From Oscheius onirici (lineage: Eukaryota > Nematoda > Chromadorea > Rhabditida > Rhabditidae), in the NCBI GenBank assembly GCA_932521025.1, contig OW051471.1, positions 11,284,001-11,348,000 of the forward strand: a DNA stretch of 64,000 nt. The letters run 5' to 3'. The position numbers were made by a program, and so were the translations under genes. Shown here one piece after another: positions 10,973 through 21,553 of this stretch (the first letter of the stretch is position 1; the number at the start of each line of letters is the position of its first letter). The notes beneath the pieces are model-generated. The model was given only the letters and a program-made list of their open reading frames with translations. It ran no database searches and was not told the DNA's origin.

Positions 10973-12000
10973 TGAACATCCTACTGTTCCTCAAGGAGTC
11001 TTCTCTTTGTCCCTCAAGGACTCTTCGACCTTTCAAGAATTTCTCTTATCAACTGGCAGTATCTTTCCCTTTGGTCAACTTTGTTTGCATTGAGCTTTCT
11101 AGTTTCAATTTGGAGATTTATTGGCTGATAGCGTTGTGGTGGACAAGGGGCCCTAGGGATGAGGGGGAGGGGCAGAAAACGTCTCTGATTAATAAGCATC
11201 CTACTGCAGTCCTTCTCTGTTACAGATGCAATAAAAGAATAAAATTGCTTTTTTCGCACTAAGAAAAAAGCAAGTCAGTTAGCCAACGGTGACGGCAATT
11301 GGATGAAAAATATGAAGAAAAAAAATATAAATTGTTCTGAACTACATGCATTCTTTCACAATCAGTGGAATCTCTCTGCTCGCTCTCTTTTACAGCTCTT
11401 CTCTCCAACCCTTAGATGCTCGTTTTGCTCCAAGAATGGACAAGCGGTTTTACTGATAACAGGTGATCCGAAACGTCAGTGGGTCGTAAGCGGAACTGGG
11501 TCCACACTGGCATCTTTGAAGATAACCACGGGTAACCAAAAAGAAGGGAAAGCGTTCCCAAATAAAATTTAGCTCAGAAAGACGTTCGTTCAACCAAAAC
11601 TCACAGTAACTGCCAAAAAGACGAACTGGTAGTAGAATGGATGGTGGAACTGTTTGTTCCTTACAACCTTCTGAATGAGCCAGATGTAGAGGGCAGTCGA
11701 GATCAGGGCAAAGAATAGCGAGCCGTAGAGCTCGACAGTATCCAGAATATTGTTGGTCGTGTAACAGGGATCCTTATCCACGTCCATTGAGAGAGAAAAG
11801 GCAGAACACTGTGTGATTGAAGGCTTCACGTTCTCCACTCGATTGAATTAGACTAACCATGACGGCAATTATGATTCAGTGATTGTTGATTAGGGGCTTG
11901 ATTGAGCTGGAGATTTTTCAAACGTAGCTGTTAGGTGAAAAGAAGGGTTCCGTGTTCAATAGACCAGATGTTGAGCATGAAATCAGTGGAGAACGTAGAG

Positions 12001-12058
12001 GCTGTTTAACTGTCGAGTCTGTGGCGCCCTGTACCGTCAAACTGTCGAGTGTGTGGTC
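12001..12058 (-). repeat. two copies of the CAGACTCGACAGTTAGACAG motif
   Basis: AACTGTCGAG cores start at 12008 and 12040, each followed by a GTCTGTGG-like or GTGTGTGG-like tail. They are in the same orientation, 32 bp apart, just 3' of the chemoreceptor gene ending at 12070. Confidence 0.55.
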
Positions 12059-12069
12059 TTGTGATATGT

Positions 12070-14100
12070 TTATTGAGTGTTCTGACTAAAAGCTATGGGT
12101 CGAACAATAATTGGAAGAGGCTTCTTGGTCAGAGTCGAACGAAGCCTCTTGTTGGTGATGAAGAGCATCCAAGCAGGAGCTAGACAGTTCAAGTCGTACA
12201 TCCAGCCTAAAAATGACTCTTCGTTAGCTAGAACTTCTGGCTTTCCTGGTGACAAACTAGACAGTTAGACAGCTACATAGATTTCGGTGTCACGGAAATC
12301 GCAAATCAATCAACTTCGAGATAATCTCGGTGTCAGTTATTTAAAAACAAAAATTGTCAATCTGAGGTCTTCCATATAAACGTGACTTTTCAGATTTTAA
12401 ACGCCTTTCTACAGCCTCTAATTACCGAACTTTTGAAACTGGCTGTTTTCTGCTACTAATGGCTACTGAACTGTTTTGCCCCTTCTTTTAGAAGAGGTGA
12501 TCAGCCAATTAGAAACGTAGAATTTTTGAGAATCCAATATCTAGCAATATTTCAGGAGGTTTTAGGCTGACCAATGACTTCCCGGTTCTGCTTCTGTGAT
12601 TGATTCTGTTGAGAAAAAAAAAAACTCCGGTATAACCGAGTTGCCGCGTCGAATAATCAAAGCAGAGCAAAGTTTGTTTTTCTACTACTCATTGCGAGAA
12701 AACAGAAGAGCATGACTCACCTCTAACAGTGTAGAGAAACTTCAGAACATCTGCATTGGTGGCGAACAAGGACTGGACCACCTGAATGGATTTGTTAACC
12801 GATACTCTTAATCAAATTTGCCATGTAAAGCATCACAAAAGACGTGGTGACACTGAAGCAGAAGCTCGTCCAGAACATGTTGATTTGAGCGGCTTTTATC
12901 CGTGCTTGGACCTTTTTTTCCTTCAAAGCTACTATGGAAATGAGGGTGCTGACAAAGATGACAAGAAGACAGCTAAAGGAAACGATGGAGACAGAGTAGA
13001 CGGGATTCACCTGAGAAAAAAATAGAAGCTTTGGGAAGAGACTTACATAAGGCCAGACCATGTCGGCATTGAAAATTGTGGATAAACGTCCTCCTTTGAC
13101 GTTCACACTCACTGGGATTGGGAAAGCGTGACTTTCAATGATACAGGAGAGGATGAAGGAAGCGGAGAGCACTTTTCCCCAGTTTTTGAACCAGAACTGG
13201 AATAGATTGTGTGGTTTGTTCAAAAAGTCGACAACATACAGTAACCCATTTGATTCTGTTCGAGACCAACAATATTGGCGCGTTTTCAAACTGGGGGTTT
13301 TCAATTCGAGAAATCTCACTTCGTTTTATCGTAAGCTGCTGGTATAAAACAAAATGATTAAAAGAACAGAAGAACAATGTTTCGATGAAAACTGCAGAAG
13401 AAAATTTAAAAACATTTTTTGAAAGCGCGCCAAAATTGGTGGTCTCGAACAGAATCAAATTGGTTACTGTATGTCGTCGATTTTTTGAACAAATCTCTCT
13501 GACCCTGCTTACCTGTTCAGCTCCCTGTGAGCACACGATAACCGTCATCCTGTTCACAGTTATAATTATGACGCAGAGTAATTGAGCCACCAAGCCCGTA
13601 AAGTTGATCAGCATTATGGGGTGAAGAAATAGAGAAGGTTCAATAAAATGAGGGTAGAAAAAAGGGCAGAATATCTGAAAGTCAATTTATTTTCCGTTTG
13701 TTCTGTCCTCCGAAAATTACTCTGATTTTTTTTTGGTACTCTTCTGTACTGTCTTATCCAGCCTTTCCAATTCTAAAAATTTCTAAAAAAAGAAATTAAA
13801 AAAAAATATTATCGTTTCGACTCTGATCTGCCTCTCTTAGAGATCCAGACTCACCGGTGAGGTTATGATTCGCTGCTTTGTAAAAACCATCAACCAGAAG
13901 AGAACATTCAGGAAGGCCAGATAAACAAATTGGAAGAAAAAAGGGTGATGAAACTTTTTCTCCTTCAGAATGGCTCTGACTTCGAAATAGTACAGTAACA
14001 AAGAAACGGATCCGTAGATTATGGAGACGCAGAACTCCACAGTCTCTCCAAATGATGACATTGTTCGACAGTCGGGAAACTTGGTCTCGTTCAACGCCAT
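12070..14100 (-). CDS. serpentine chemoreceptor, srg-superfamily-like, complete
   Basis: Six phase-consistent exons: 13855-14100, 13513-13674, 13047-13196, 12806-13010, 12721-12781 and 12070-12206. I start at the ATG at 14100 (MALNETKF) because a TTCAG acceptor lies 12 bp upstream and the longer frame starts only at GTG. Seven hydrophobic segments are visible, with KKFHHPFFFQFVYLA after TM1, ITVNRMTVIV at TM3, and a closing YDLNCLAPAWMLFITNKRLR. That DL..LAP.W.L...KRLR tail is typical of nematode srg/srv/sru-type receptors, though I cannot fix the exact family. These are G-protein-coupled receptors at sensory cilia. Intron 3 of this gene holds a foldback element. Confidence 0.78.
13211..13497. 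mobile_element. foldback element, TATGG family, in receptor intron
   Basis: Two arms of about 80 bp are inverted copies. The left arm (13211-13289) runs GTGGTTTGTTCAAAAAGTCG..., the right arm (13420-13497) is its reverse complement, and both include GTAACC.ATTTGATTCTGTTCGAGACC. The tip sequence matches the elements at 32429 and 60150. It lies entirely within the 316-bp intron between exons 2 and 3 (13197-13512) of the 12070-14100 receptor, so it forms most of that intron. Confidence 0.75.
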
Positions 14101-14272
14101 GTTCAAGAACACTGAAAGGTTCCAATTTTATCGAGGTCTAAAATTTGAGGAAGTTATGAGAAATGTGTAGCATTGTCATCCTACAATTAGGGGAGACCTG
14201 CGAAAATAAGGGAAAAAGCGGTGTGTGGAGCCAAAACAAAGAGATGAGTAATTTTTTTTCTGCATAGTGGAC

Positions 14273-14297
14273 GGCCACAGACTCGACAGTTAGACAG
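14273..14297 (+). repeat. dispersed 20-bp motif copy
   Basis: GGCC followed by CAGACTCGACAGTTAGACAG, a near-exact copy of the dispersed motif. A second copy with one change (CGACGGTTAGACAG) lies at 14482-14506 in the same orientation. Confidence 0.6.
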
Positions 14298-14321
14298 TAG
14301 CAGCGGCTCCGACAAACCAAC

Positions 14322-14345
14322 AGACTTACAAGGGAAGTGTTCGAA
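14322..14345 (+). repeat. solo tip of the CTTACAAGGGAA foldback family
   Basis: GACTTACAAGGGAAGTG matches the tip of the foldback elements at 17214 and 19912. No inverted partner is visible nearby, so this is a solo end or a decayed copy. Confidence 0.45.
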
Positions 14346-14481
14346 CGGTACTCGCGATATCAAAAATCGGCTTTCGCCATGGGAATAAGAATATTTGTCT
14401 ATTTTTTTCTATGTTTGCAGTAGTTTAGCAGATTACCTCTAACAATAATCACCTTGTCAGTTAGACATTTTTTCCATCAAA

Positions 14482-14506
14482 CTACAGACTCGACGGTTAG
14501 ACAGCC
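14482..14506 (+). repeat. dispersed 20-bp motif copy
   Basis: CTACAGACTCGACGGTTAGACAGCC, one base different from the consensus core. It lies about 209 bp from the copy at 14273 in the same orientation. Confidence 0.55.
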
Positions 14507-14751
14507 CTTTTTACTACAAATTTTAACACGGCTTCAAACATACGTCGGCTGTGGGAACAGGAAAAGAAGTGCTTGTTACTGATATTCGAAAAACGAAAGG
14601 TTATCCAGCTTTTCAAGACGTGTAAACATCTAGTTAGACTAGTTAGTTAGCAGAATTTTGGTCTCTGGAAAAGCACGTGAAATCCGGAATTTCTATATTT
14701 TGCAAAGAGAAGTAGTCTGTTGATCCCGCAGCAGACAACACAAGCTAACGA

Positions 14752-15813
14752 TGGGTGAGTTCAGGTCATGAAAAATGTGGAGAGACTTTGATCAAAATGA
14801 GAGGTGATCAGACATTTCCAAAGAAATAAGGAAGTTTTTCTTATTTTTAGATTAGGGGATTGTCGCCTGATCATATCTGTCCTTTCCAGGAAAGTATCAA
14901 ATCAGAAGACTGATCTCTGAGAACAGAGGGACAGAGGGACATGGGGATAGAGTTGTGACGACTTCAAGACGCTTTTCATCGTCCCACCCACCGTTTTTCA
15001 GTTCCGTAAATAGGCGTTCTCATAACGGTCGTCGAACCTGAATAGACAAGAGTCTATGAGGCATGGGAAGGCATATAGTGTACTTGTACCCGACTTTTGG
15101 CTTCCACGAGAGACGAGAAGAGCTTTCGATCAGTTTTTGAAGAAGAGTCTCATTCGTTCAATTGGATTACGATTTGTCGAAGCTAGCAGATTAATTGACA
15201 TCGATTTTCAAATCTTTCTGTAATATTATTTCAGTGAAAAACACATGCCCTCCTCTGACTCTCGTAACCGATGCCGTTATTCCCGGAACTGAGTCAGGTT
15301 AGAATCGGATAGTGAGTTTCATTCTGACTTTTAATAGTTATGGAGCGGTTGTTTTTTAACCAAAAAGGTCTACAAAAACGTAAGAAAAAGAGAAAAAAGT
15401 AGTTTTGACAAAACTAAACTCTTTTTAAATTTTCAGTAAGAACGATCTTTACCTCCTGCAGATTTAAAGATGGACTGGTAGGCTTGTATGCTACCATAGC
15501 TTACTTCGATGGACAAAAAGCCACTGCTACGAACCTCATTTCCGTCCCTCGAGAGGTCTCTGTTGCCTGCAACACGACCATCAAGCTGTAGTATTCGCTC
15601 ACAGAAGAAGACCCATACTTTTTCGATCACGTTTGGTGCATGAGTGTCGATGCTGATGCTTCCGACGTAAACGCTCCCATTTTGGGGGTGATGAATGAGT
15701 ACATTGATGCAATGATTGCTAAGGTCTGAATGAATCGTTTCGAAAAATGAGTAGAGTTTCGTCAAATGAGGCTGTAGTGCAGGTTAAGACTCAAAGTTTG
15801 GAGCTTGATGGTT
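14752..15813 (+). pseudogene. small unrecognised four-exon gene with one in-frame stop
   Basis: Spliced frame: ATGG (about 14752-14755, GTGAGT donor), exon from about 15236 to 15299, exon 15437-15720, exon from about 15782 to 15813. Phases agree throughout and give MVKNTCPPLTLVTDAV..., then a 95-codon exon and a short tail VKTQSLELDG. Within exon 3 a single TAG interrupts the frame at about 15588 (NTTIKL-stop-YSLTEEDP); the frame stays open and protein-like on both sides. Everything else is intact, so this is a very young pseudogene, a gene with an internal stop, or a sequencing error. I do not recognise the family. Confidence 0.5.
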
Positions 15814-15837
15814 AATCTTTCAATTTAATTTATTTCG

Positions 15838-16165
15838 TTTGTCACGCGTATTTCGCAAGGACGTTTCTTCTAGCAGCCGTCCAATCATCATCCCTCTACT
15901 GCCAGAAAGCCTTCTCATCGTGTCTGAGATCTTGATATGTTGTCTTCCGGCTCTTCTTCTACCTTCTAGTGGTGTCCATTCAGTGCAGATTTGGCTTCAT
16001 TCTTCCCAATATTTCAGTTCCGTCAGTGCCGCCTGTCGTATTCTTTCATTCCTCCATCGATCTAGTTGCGTTATTCCTATCATTTTACGCTCCAGACGTC
16101 ATTGACTCACTTGGAGACGAAGCTTGTCTCAGTCTTCAAGGCCCAAGTCTCAGAACCGAACGGTT
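15838..16165 (-). mobile_element. RTE-type LINE remnant (reverse transcriptase C-terminal region)
   Basis: On the minus strand interrupted frames read SETWALKTE, then MIGITQLDRWRNERIRQAAL and GRRRAGRQHIKISD. These match the layout of the C-terminal region of RTE-clade non-LTR retrotransposons (SETW...LGIT..DR.RNE.IR...GRP..RW.D). Several stops and frame changes show it is dead. Another remnant of the same class lies at 18076. Confidence 0.6.
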
Positions 16166-16413
16166 AATCTTTATCTTCTGTCAACAAATTCCAAGAATAC
16201 TTTGACTCTGTATCTTCCAAGTTACTAAACAGCATGGACCGCTTCATTTTTGTTGGCCGATCCTTGACCCGAAAGAGGTACGCAGCGAGACGCTGGCACT
16301 TGCTGTAGATCCAGGACATTTTTGGTATTCTTTCCTATTCTTTTAAACTCATCTTTCTCTGTTACAGTATCAAATTATGACCACAATTTTATAGGTCTCC
16401 ACACCTGCCAGCA

Positions 16414-18030
16414 ATGGCTCCCGTGTACTCGCTTCCGGAAATCCCAGACTTGGCTGTGAAAGTCGTCCAAAAGGTTGGAAATTTTCTCTTGAAATCAAGA
16501 TTTACTATTTGGTGTTCTTCTCTTACTAATTTACAATAGTATCCCACAACTTTTCAGTTCTCAGGCCAATCCTTTGTCAGATCGATGCGGACCTGTAAGT
16601 GGATAAAACGACTGACGGAAACGAAGAGAAACACTTACATCAAAGATGCGGAAAAGGCCATTATTTCCATTTCTGCCAAAGACACCAACACCAAGAACTT
16701 TGCCGAAATTTGTAAGATAATTGAAGCACGCCAATACTTCAAAATTGGAACAATTCAGCTGAAGGATTTTCGTGATAAAGTGAGTTGATATTTTTTGACT
16801 TTCAAATTTCCTATTCCCCAGAACGATTTTCTACTGAACAAGTTGTTGCCAGTTCTCCAACAGAACAAGATTTATTTTGACGGGATTCATCTGATGGATA
16901 CGAACTTCATCCAAGAGTTTTTTGACGTCTTCAATCCAAAAAACTATTTTTGTGAAGACCGCAATATCAAACCGCCAATTGAAATCCCGGACGGACTAGT
17001 AAGACCGATTCAAACAAAACGACGCCTTACCTTTTTCAGGATTCAATCAAGTTTACTATTTGGTACGATAAACCTTCACTGGTCGATGAATTATGCCGAT
17101 CAGTGGTTGGAAGAAGTAGGAAATTGGTTATTAATTGCAGATTCCAAGTTCAAGGCGAGACGACTTCCAAGTTCATGAGAGTAAGTTTTTCAGGAAAATG
17201 GAAAGATACAGAGAGACTTACAAGGGAAGGTTTTTAGTTGGGTGTGGGATATCGAGATGAGCCCGGTTGCAATCGAAAGGGCGTCGAAAATAATGGTGCT
17301 TGCCAGATTTTCAGTTGCGGAATGAATCACCACTGCCCACTAGAGCAAGTTTCATTTTGCTATTTTTGGGCTGCCGCCTGCCACCATCACTTGGGTTTTC
17401 GGCTGAAAAATACTCTTTTTGTTTTCAATAAACAGCATCTGCTTCTTGTAACTAACAAAAAGGATTCCACCAGGAGGGGAATCGAACTCGCAAGGAAAAA
17501 AAAATTAACAAAATGAAAATCGCTCAAGTGGACAGTGGCGATTTATTTTGCAACTGAAAATCTGGCAAACATCATTGTTTTCGATGCCCTTTCGAATGCT
17601 ACCGGGCTCATCTCGATATCCCACACCCAACTAAAAACCTTCTCCTGTTAACAGACGACTTAAATCACTGGTCTTTCAGGCAATGGCAGACCACGGTCGC
17701 AACCAAAAAATAAAGTTTATTCTCGTATATGGAACTAGCTCGGAGAAGATGAAGAGCGGTCTCCGTACCTATTCCTCGGAATTACAACGTTTTGATTACG
17801 AAGTTAAAGAGTCTCGTGGCACCTATCATCACTATCATGTACTTCCAATTTACCAGGGCCTTGTTATAGCCGCTGACACTCCGTATCCGGTTGATCAGTA
17901 TCGTGAACTCAATTGTATGTTGATCCGGTCAGCAGCAGAGTTAGAGGCCCAACTTGATACTCTCTTTCCATCTGTGAAACCCAGCTACAAACCAAATCTG
18001 ATTAATAGTCTTCGCTTGCATTTGCGTTGA
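16414..18030 (+). CDS. F-box protein, apparently intact
   Basis: Five phase-consistent exons: 16414-16473, 16558-16779, 16822-16998, 17040-17180 and 17680-18030, encoding 316 residues. The N terminus, YSLPEIPDLAVKVVQK followed by FSGQSFVRSMRTCKWIKRL, has the Leu-Pro start and the spacing of a nematode F-box, which binds Skp1-type adaptors in SCF ubiquitin ligases. The remainder is a diverged substrate-side region, perhaps related to the FTH/DUF38 or F-box-associated domains; this is inference. Intron 4 is enlarged by a foldback element (17214-17653). Decayed relatives lie at 18.8-21.3, 26.3-27.5 and 28 kb. Confidence 0.65.
17214..17653. mobile_element. foldback element, CTTACAAGGGAA family, copy 1
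   Basis: The left arm starts CTTACAAGGGAAGG followed by TTTTTAGTTGGGTGTGGG and a long arm; the right arm up to 17653 is its inverted copy, pairing over more than 120 bp with few mismatches. The centre carries GGAATCGAACTC (about 17479), which on the minus strand resembles a pol III box B. It occupies most of intron 4 of the F-box gene at 16414-18030. Confidence 0.72.
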
Positions 18031-18075
18031 TTTTGTTGTAATAAGACGTCAATAAACCTTTATAACGAATCTCTT

Positions 18076-18640
18076 TTGACAGAAATCCCGTTCTTGAAAT
18101 TTCAAGGAAAGTTCATGCTGCGTGGGGATGCTTCAACAAGTTTCACCAACTTCTGACAAATATGCTCGTCTCGATTCGAAACAAGAGTAAAATATTCACT
18201 TCCGGCATTGAACCTGCTCTTTTTTACGGGAGTGAAACTTGGACTGTCCGGGAGAGAGATTGTATGAAACCAGTAATTGCTCAAAGAAAGATTCTAAGAA
18301 GATTTCTTGGTGTAACCCTAATGGACAGACAAACGAACGATTGGCTCATGGAGAAGACGAGAGCTACGAATATACGGGAGAGATGGGCCAGGCGAAAGTG
18401 GAATTATGCGAGGAAAATAGCGCAGGCTTACACATGGACCAGACGGGTATTAGAGCGGAGACCTTGGAGAGCAGTGAGACCGATAGGAAGACCGAAGCTG
18501 AGGTGGAGCGATTGTTTCACTAGTCAAACGGGTCCGAACTCGATGAAAGTGGCAAGAGAGGATACAACTTGTTGGGGCCAGCATAAGAAGCTACACGTGA
18601 ATTCGTTGAAATCGTAATAAATTGAATTGAAATTGAAACG
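18076..18640 (+). mobile_element. RTE-type LINE 3' end
   Basis: A frame from about 18162 to 18617 reads ALFYGSETWTVRERD, RKILRRFLGVTLMDRQTND and RRPWRAVRPIGRPKLRWSD. This is the C-terminal region of RTE-clade reverse transcriptases downstream of the catalytic core. It ends in TAATAAATTGAATTGAAATTGAA, a short-repeat tail of the kind RTE elements carry. Only the last part of the element is present, as expected of 5'-truncated LINE copies. The frame is nearly intact, so insertion is fairly recent. Confidence 0.75.
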
Positions 18641-18659
18641 TTTATATATCGTATGTTAG

Positions 18660-19391
18660 TCCGATTAGGGAGCACACCCCTTGACCCGAAAGAGGTACGT
18701 ATTTTTTTAGAGGTATTTTTTTGCGGTCACTTCATTTCTGGTCAACTGCAATGTTTCATCACAAAAAAACGCAATTTTAGTTTGAAAGACACGTCTATGT
18801 CAGATCTATGCGGTTGAAGCAGTTTTCAGAGAATCGTCTAAAGAAACCCAAGAATCAGAAATCTTAAACTTTGTCCTCAAGAACGTGAAAATGCATCAGT
18901 CTGTTTTCTGATGTCTCATTCTCAAACCACGACCCAACATTCTTTGTACTACTGACGGAATACTTCTAGTGGACAATTTGGAAGAATTCAAAGAAAAGTG
19001 TGGTTTTCTGTTCAAGCGCTCTCTGACGAACTCTATAGAAAGACTGGAGGTTGATAAAGAAGAGCCAGTGGATTAAGTTCGTGCTTACTTGCAATAAACA
19101 TGTTCTTTTTTACTCCGATTTTAAGTTATCGAGTATTCGTCTTTTTAATACCGTTTGACATGTTTTTAAAGTTTCCCACTTTCAGCATTAACTGCCAAAC
19201 AAGGATCCACTTGCTTAATGTTTCCAGAGCAGTTTTGGACGGATAGCGATGTGCACATTTCCAAGGTGAGCAAGATTTTGACATTCGTGGAAAGTAGACA
19301 AATTTAGCTCAGCGACGAAGAATTCAATCGAAAGAAAAGTTATTTTGTGGATCGACTCGAATCTCTAGGAGAAAATTACATGAAAGCCTAA
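18660..19391 (+). pseudogene. decayed F-box-family fragment
   Basis: CTTGACCCGAAAGAGGTACG at about 18682 repeats a segment at 16262 upstream of the intact F-box gene, and HVYVRSMRLKQ (about 18790) matches the FVRSMR block of the F-box. Stops follow quickly. Exons 19228-19265 and 19308-19391 give a tail ending SLGENYMKA-stop. It looks like a broken tandem duplicate of the gene at 16.4 kb. Confidence 0.45.
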
Positions 19392-19394
19392 TAC

Positions 19395-21280
19395 ATGATC
19401 GTTCTTGACAAACGAGGCAGCTATTCTCTACCTCTTCCAGTGCCTATCACTACGGGAAGTCTACCGCCAAGAGACTCTTTTGGCATCTTTGCAAAAGTAT
19501 GTTTTCTACCTTCTCAGTGTTGAAATCGATTTCAGATGCACTCCAAAACCTTTGTTCATTCGATGAGGCTTAACAAGAATATCCACAGATTTTTAAGCCA
19601 AAATTTGACGAAATTCAGTATCCGAATCAGTCCGGGAATCTTATACTTTGGTACAGCGAGAGACGAGAAAGTGAGTTCAATTTTTTCGCTACTAAAGTCT
19701 GTTAAAAAATGTTACAGTATCCCACAATTCCCTTCCTTGCTGGACCCTTGTCTAAGCATTTGAGCTGCCTAACAGCCATTTTCACAGGCAAATTTTGAAT
19801 TTTCCGCTGAAACGTGTACATCAGGGTCAACAGGGAAAGGAGTTCCGGGTTACGGTAGCATTCTTTTTAACGGTCTACATATGAAACCACACTTGATTTT
19901 GAAAAAGTTTTGACTTACAAGGGAATGTTTTTAGTCAAATCCCGGATATTGGAACGAGCTTGGTACTATTTGAAAGAGCACGAAAAATAATGTTGTTTCC
20001 CACATTTTCAGCAATGAATTGCTGCTGTGTTCTGGAGCCATTTCAATGTTCAAATACCATTTTGGTCGCCCAAGCAAACTCCAAAATTCGAGTCGAAAAC
20101 GTGTTTTTGGTCCCAAGTGATGTTCTGCAATGTTGTAGAGTATACGTTTCGCTACATTTTTGTAGAAGATACAAAAGCTATGAAAACACATCTTCAGTTA
20201 GAAACAAGCCTCCCTTCCTTTCCTATTTCTAGCGTTGTTTGGCTCAACTGTTTCCGATTGAACAGCGGACAGCAGAAATTCATTCGGCAGCTGAAAATCT
20301 GGGAAACAACATTATTTTTCGTGCTCTTTCGAATAGTACCAAGCTCGTTCCAATATCCGGGCTTTGACTAAAAACATTCTCTTGTTAGGAAGGAAGACAA
20401 GACAATCTCCCTTTGGAGGAAATAGACACGAAATTGCTGATCCCCAATCGATTCTACCCTTCTCATTTCCGCACACAACAGCAACATATCCGTTAGACTA
20501 TTGTTGGGATCTTTGGGATGGAAAGGCATACCTTTCTCTGTTCAACAAAATGAAGTGGCCGTTCTCAAAAACAAAAATAGTGTGGAAGGCTGGCTGCCTA
20601 AGTGAAATCAAGCCTTGGATGTTTGGCTCCGAAATTTTTGTATACCGCTCTATGACCGATTGGGGAAAGGCGGCAAGCTTGGTATGGATTTTGTGAAGAA
20701 TCAGAGTGATAATAGATTTTAGGAGATTAAAAAGGTCACCATCTTTTACTTAGCCGTGCAACCGGGAGCTCTTTCGAAAATCCTCAGCTTTTTTGAAGTG
20801 GTCACTCTGCGGAAGCTCAGTTCTCAATTTGTACCAGAAATTGTTCAGCTCATTGAGGTAACTATAAAATCCTTTGATTTTCTCAATTCTGACTTTTTTC
20901 AGGAGTGGCGATCGGGATACTGGAACTACAAAACAACTCCCTTCAACGGAGAAATCAATATATCATCGAGCCTTCTAAATAAATCAATTCGCGGTCCAAA
21001 TACTTTCTACCACGTTTCTCCCTATCGGTCTAATGTGCCCAGAAGTGCAGTAATCCTTGTTTAGAACCCGGACAACGTTTATCTCGTTTTGACATTAACA
21101 GACGGGGTTTCCAGTACCTTCTCCATGGTACCATACGTCCGCACCTTGAACGATCTGATTAGCGTTCCGGAGTCACATAAAGTTCTCCTTCTCTTGGACT
21201 ATTCTGGCTACAAGGGAGATCCCGATTCACCCCTAGATCATGAGGCTTACTTTAATATGTTAACAGCTTATGCGTTGTAA
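19395..21280 (+). pseudogene. F-box-like gene, paralogue of the 26.3-27.5 kb locus, probably broken
   Basis: Candidate start at ATG 19395 (MIVLDKRGSYSLPLP), joined to 19536-19670 (HSKTFVHSMRL...NLTKFSIRIS), then 20391-20690 (ending SMTDWGKA), about 20724-20856, and 20904-21280. Residue blocks such as LFNKMKWP, KPWMFGS and LDYSGYKGDPD match the minus-strand paralogue. Two problems: the acceptor at 20388 gives the wrong phase, and an in-frame TAG lies at 21062 where the paralogue has Pro. The W..A block followed by FFEVV fits FTH/DUF38-like repeats. A foldback occupies the intron with the bad acceptor. Confidence 0.5.
19912..20388. mobile_element. foldback element, CTTACAAGGGAA family, copy 2
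   Basis: The left arm begins GACTTACAAGGGAATG and contains ATATTGGAACGAGCTTGGTA; the right arm (about 20270-20388) repeats this inverted, with only a handful of differences over about 110 bp. The right tip ends CTTGTTAG, directly abutting the following F-box-like exon and supplying its AG acceptor. Confidence 0.75.
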
Positions 21281-21553
21281 ATTATGTTTGTTGCAATAAA
21301 CTTTGTTTATTTTCGGGATCGAATAACCTTAACTTTTTGGTACATAGTATAAGTTTGCGAGCAAATTCAATGTCCATCAAATTTCATCAAGCAAAGTTTT
21401 CTGATGGATGTTCGTCACTCGACTACTCTTCTTCCCTGTTTGTAATTTACAGAAAAAGATTATTGACGTTGTCATCGGGATTTTATCTCACATTTGACAC
21501 AAAAAAGGGGTTGACCCGGAGGAACATGTAACATAAGAACAAAGAGAAGAACT

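Larger units (their letters stand above)
8212..11787 (-). pseudogene. serpentine chemoreceptor (srg-superfamily-like), 3' exons missing
   Basis: Exons read on the minus strand: 11605-11787 (start MDVDKDPC), 10284-10337, 10079-10240, 8434-8577 and 8212-8394. They align exon for exon with the intact receptor at 12070-14100, sharing HHPFYYQFVFLA after TM1, NILLW...PSP, the TM3 motif ICVHRMCSVVWPL and the TM6 segment ending LLFM. The closing DL..LAPAW TM7/tail exons of the neighbour are not visible below 8212, although the last exon ends in a perfect GTGAGT donor. It may be truncated, or its tail may be too diverged to see. Introns are enlarged (one carries a TTAA-flanked MITE, another a plus-strand exon). 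If intact it would be a plasma-membrane odour or pheromone receptor of sensory neurons. Confidence 0.6.

Noticed and set aside
13211-13497. A CRISPR-like or tandem array.
   Set aside because: The repeats are inverted pairs in a eukaryotic intron, not evenly spaced direct repeats.
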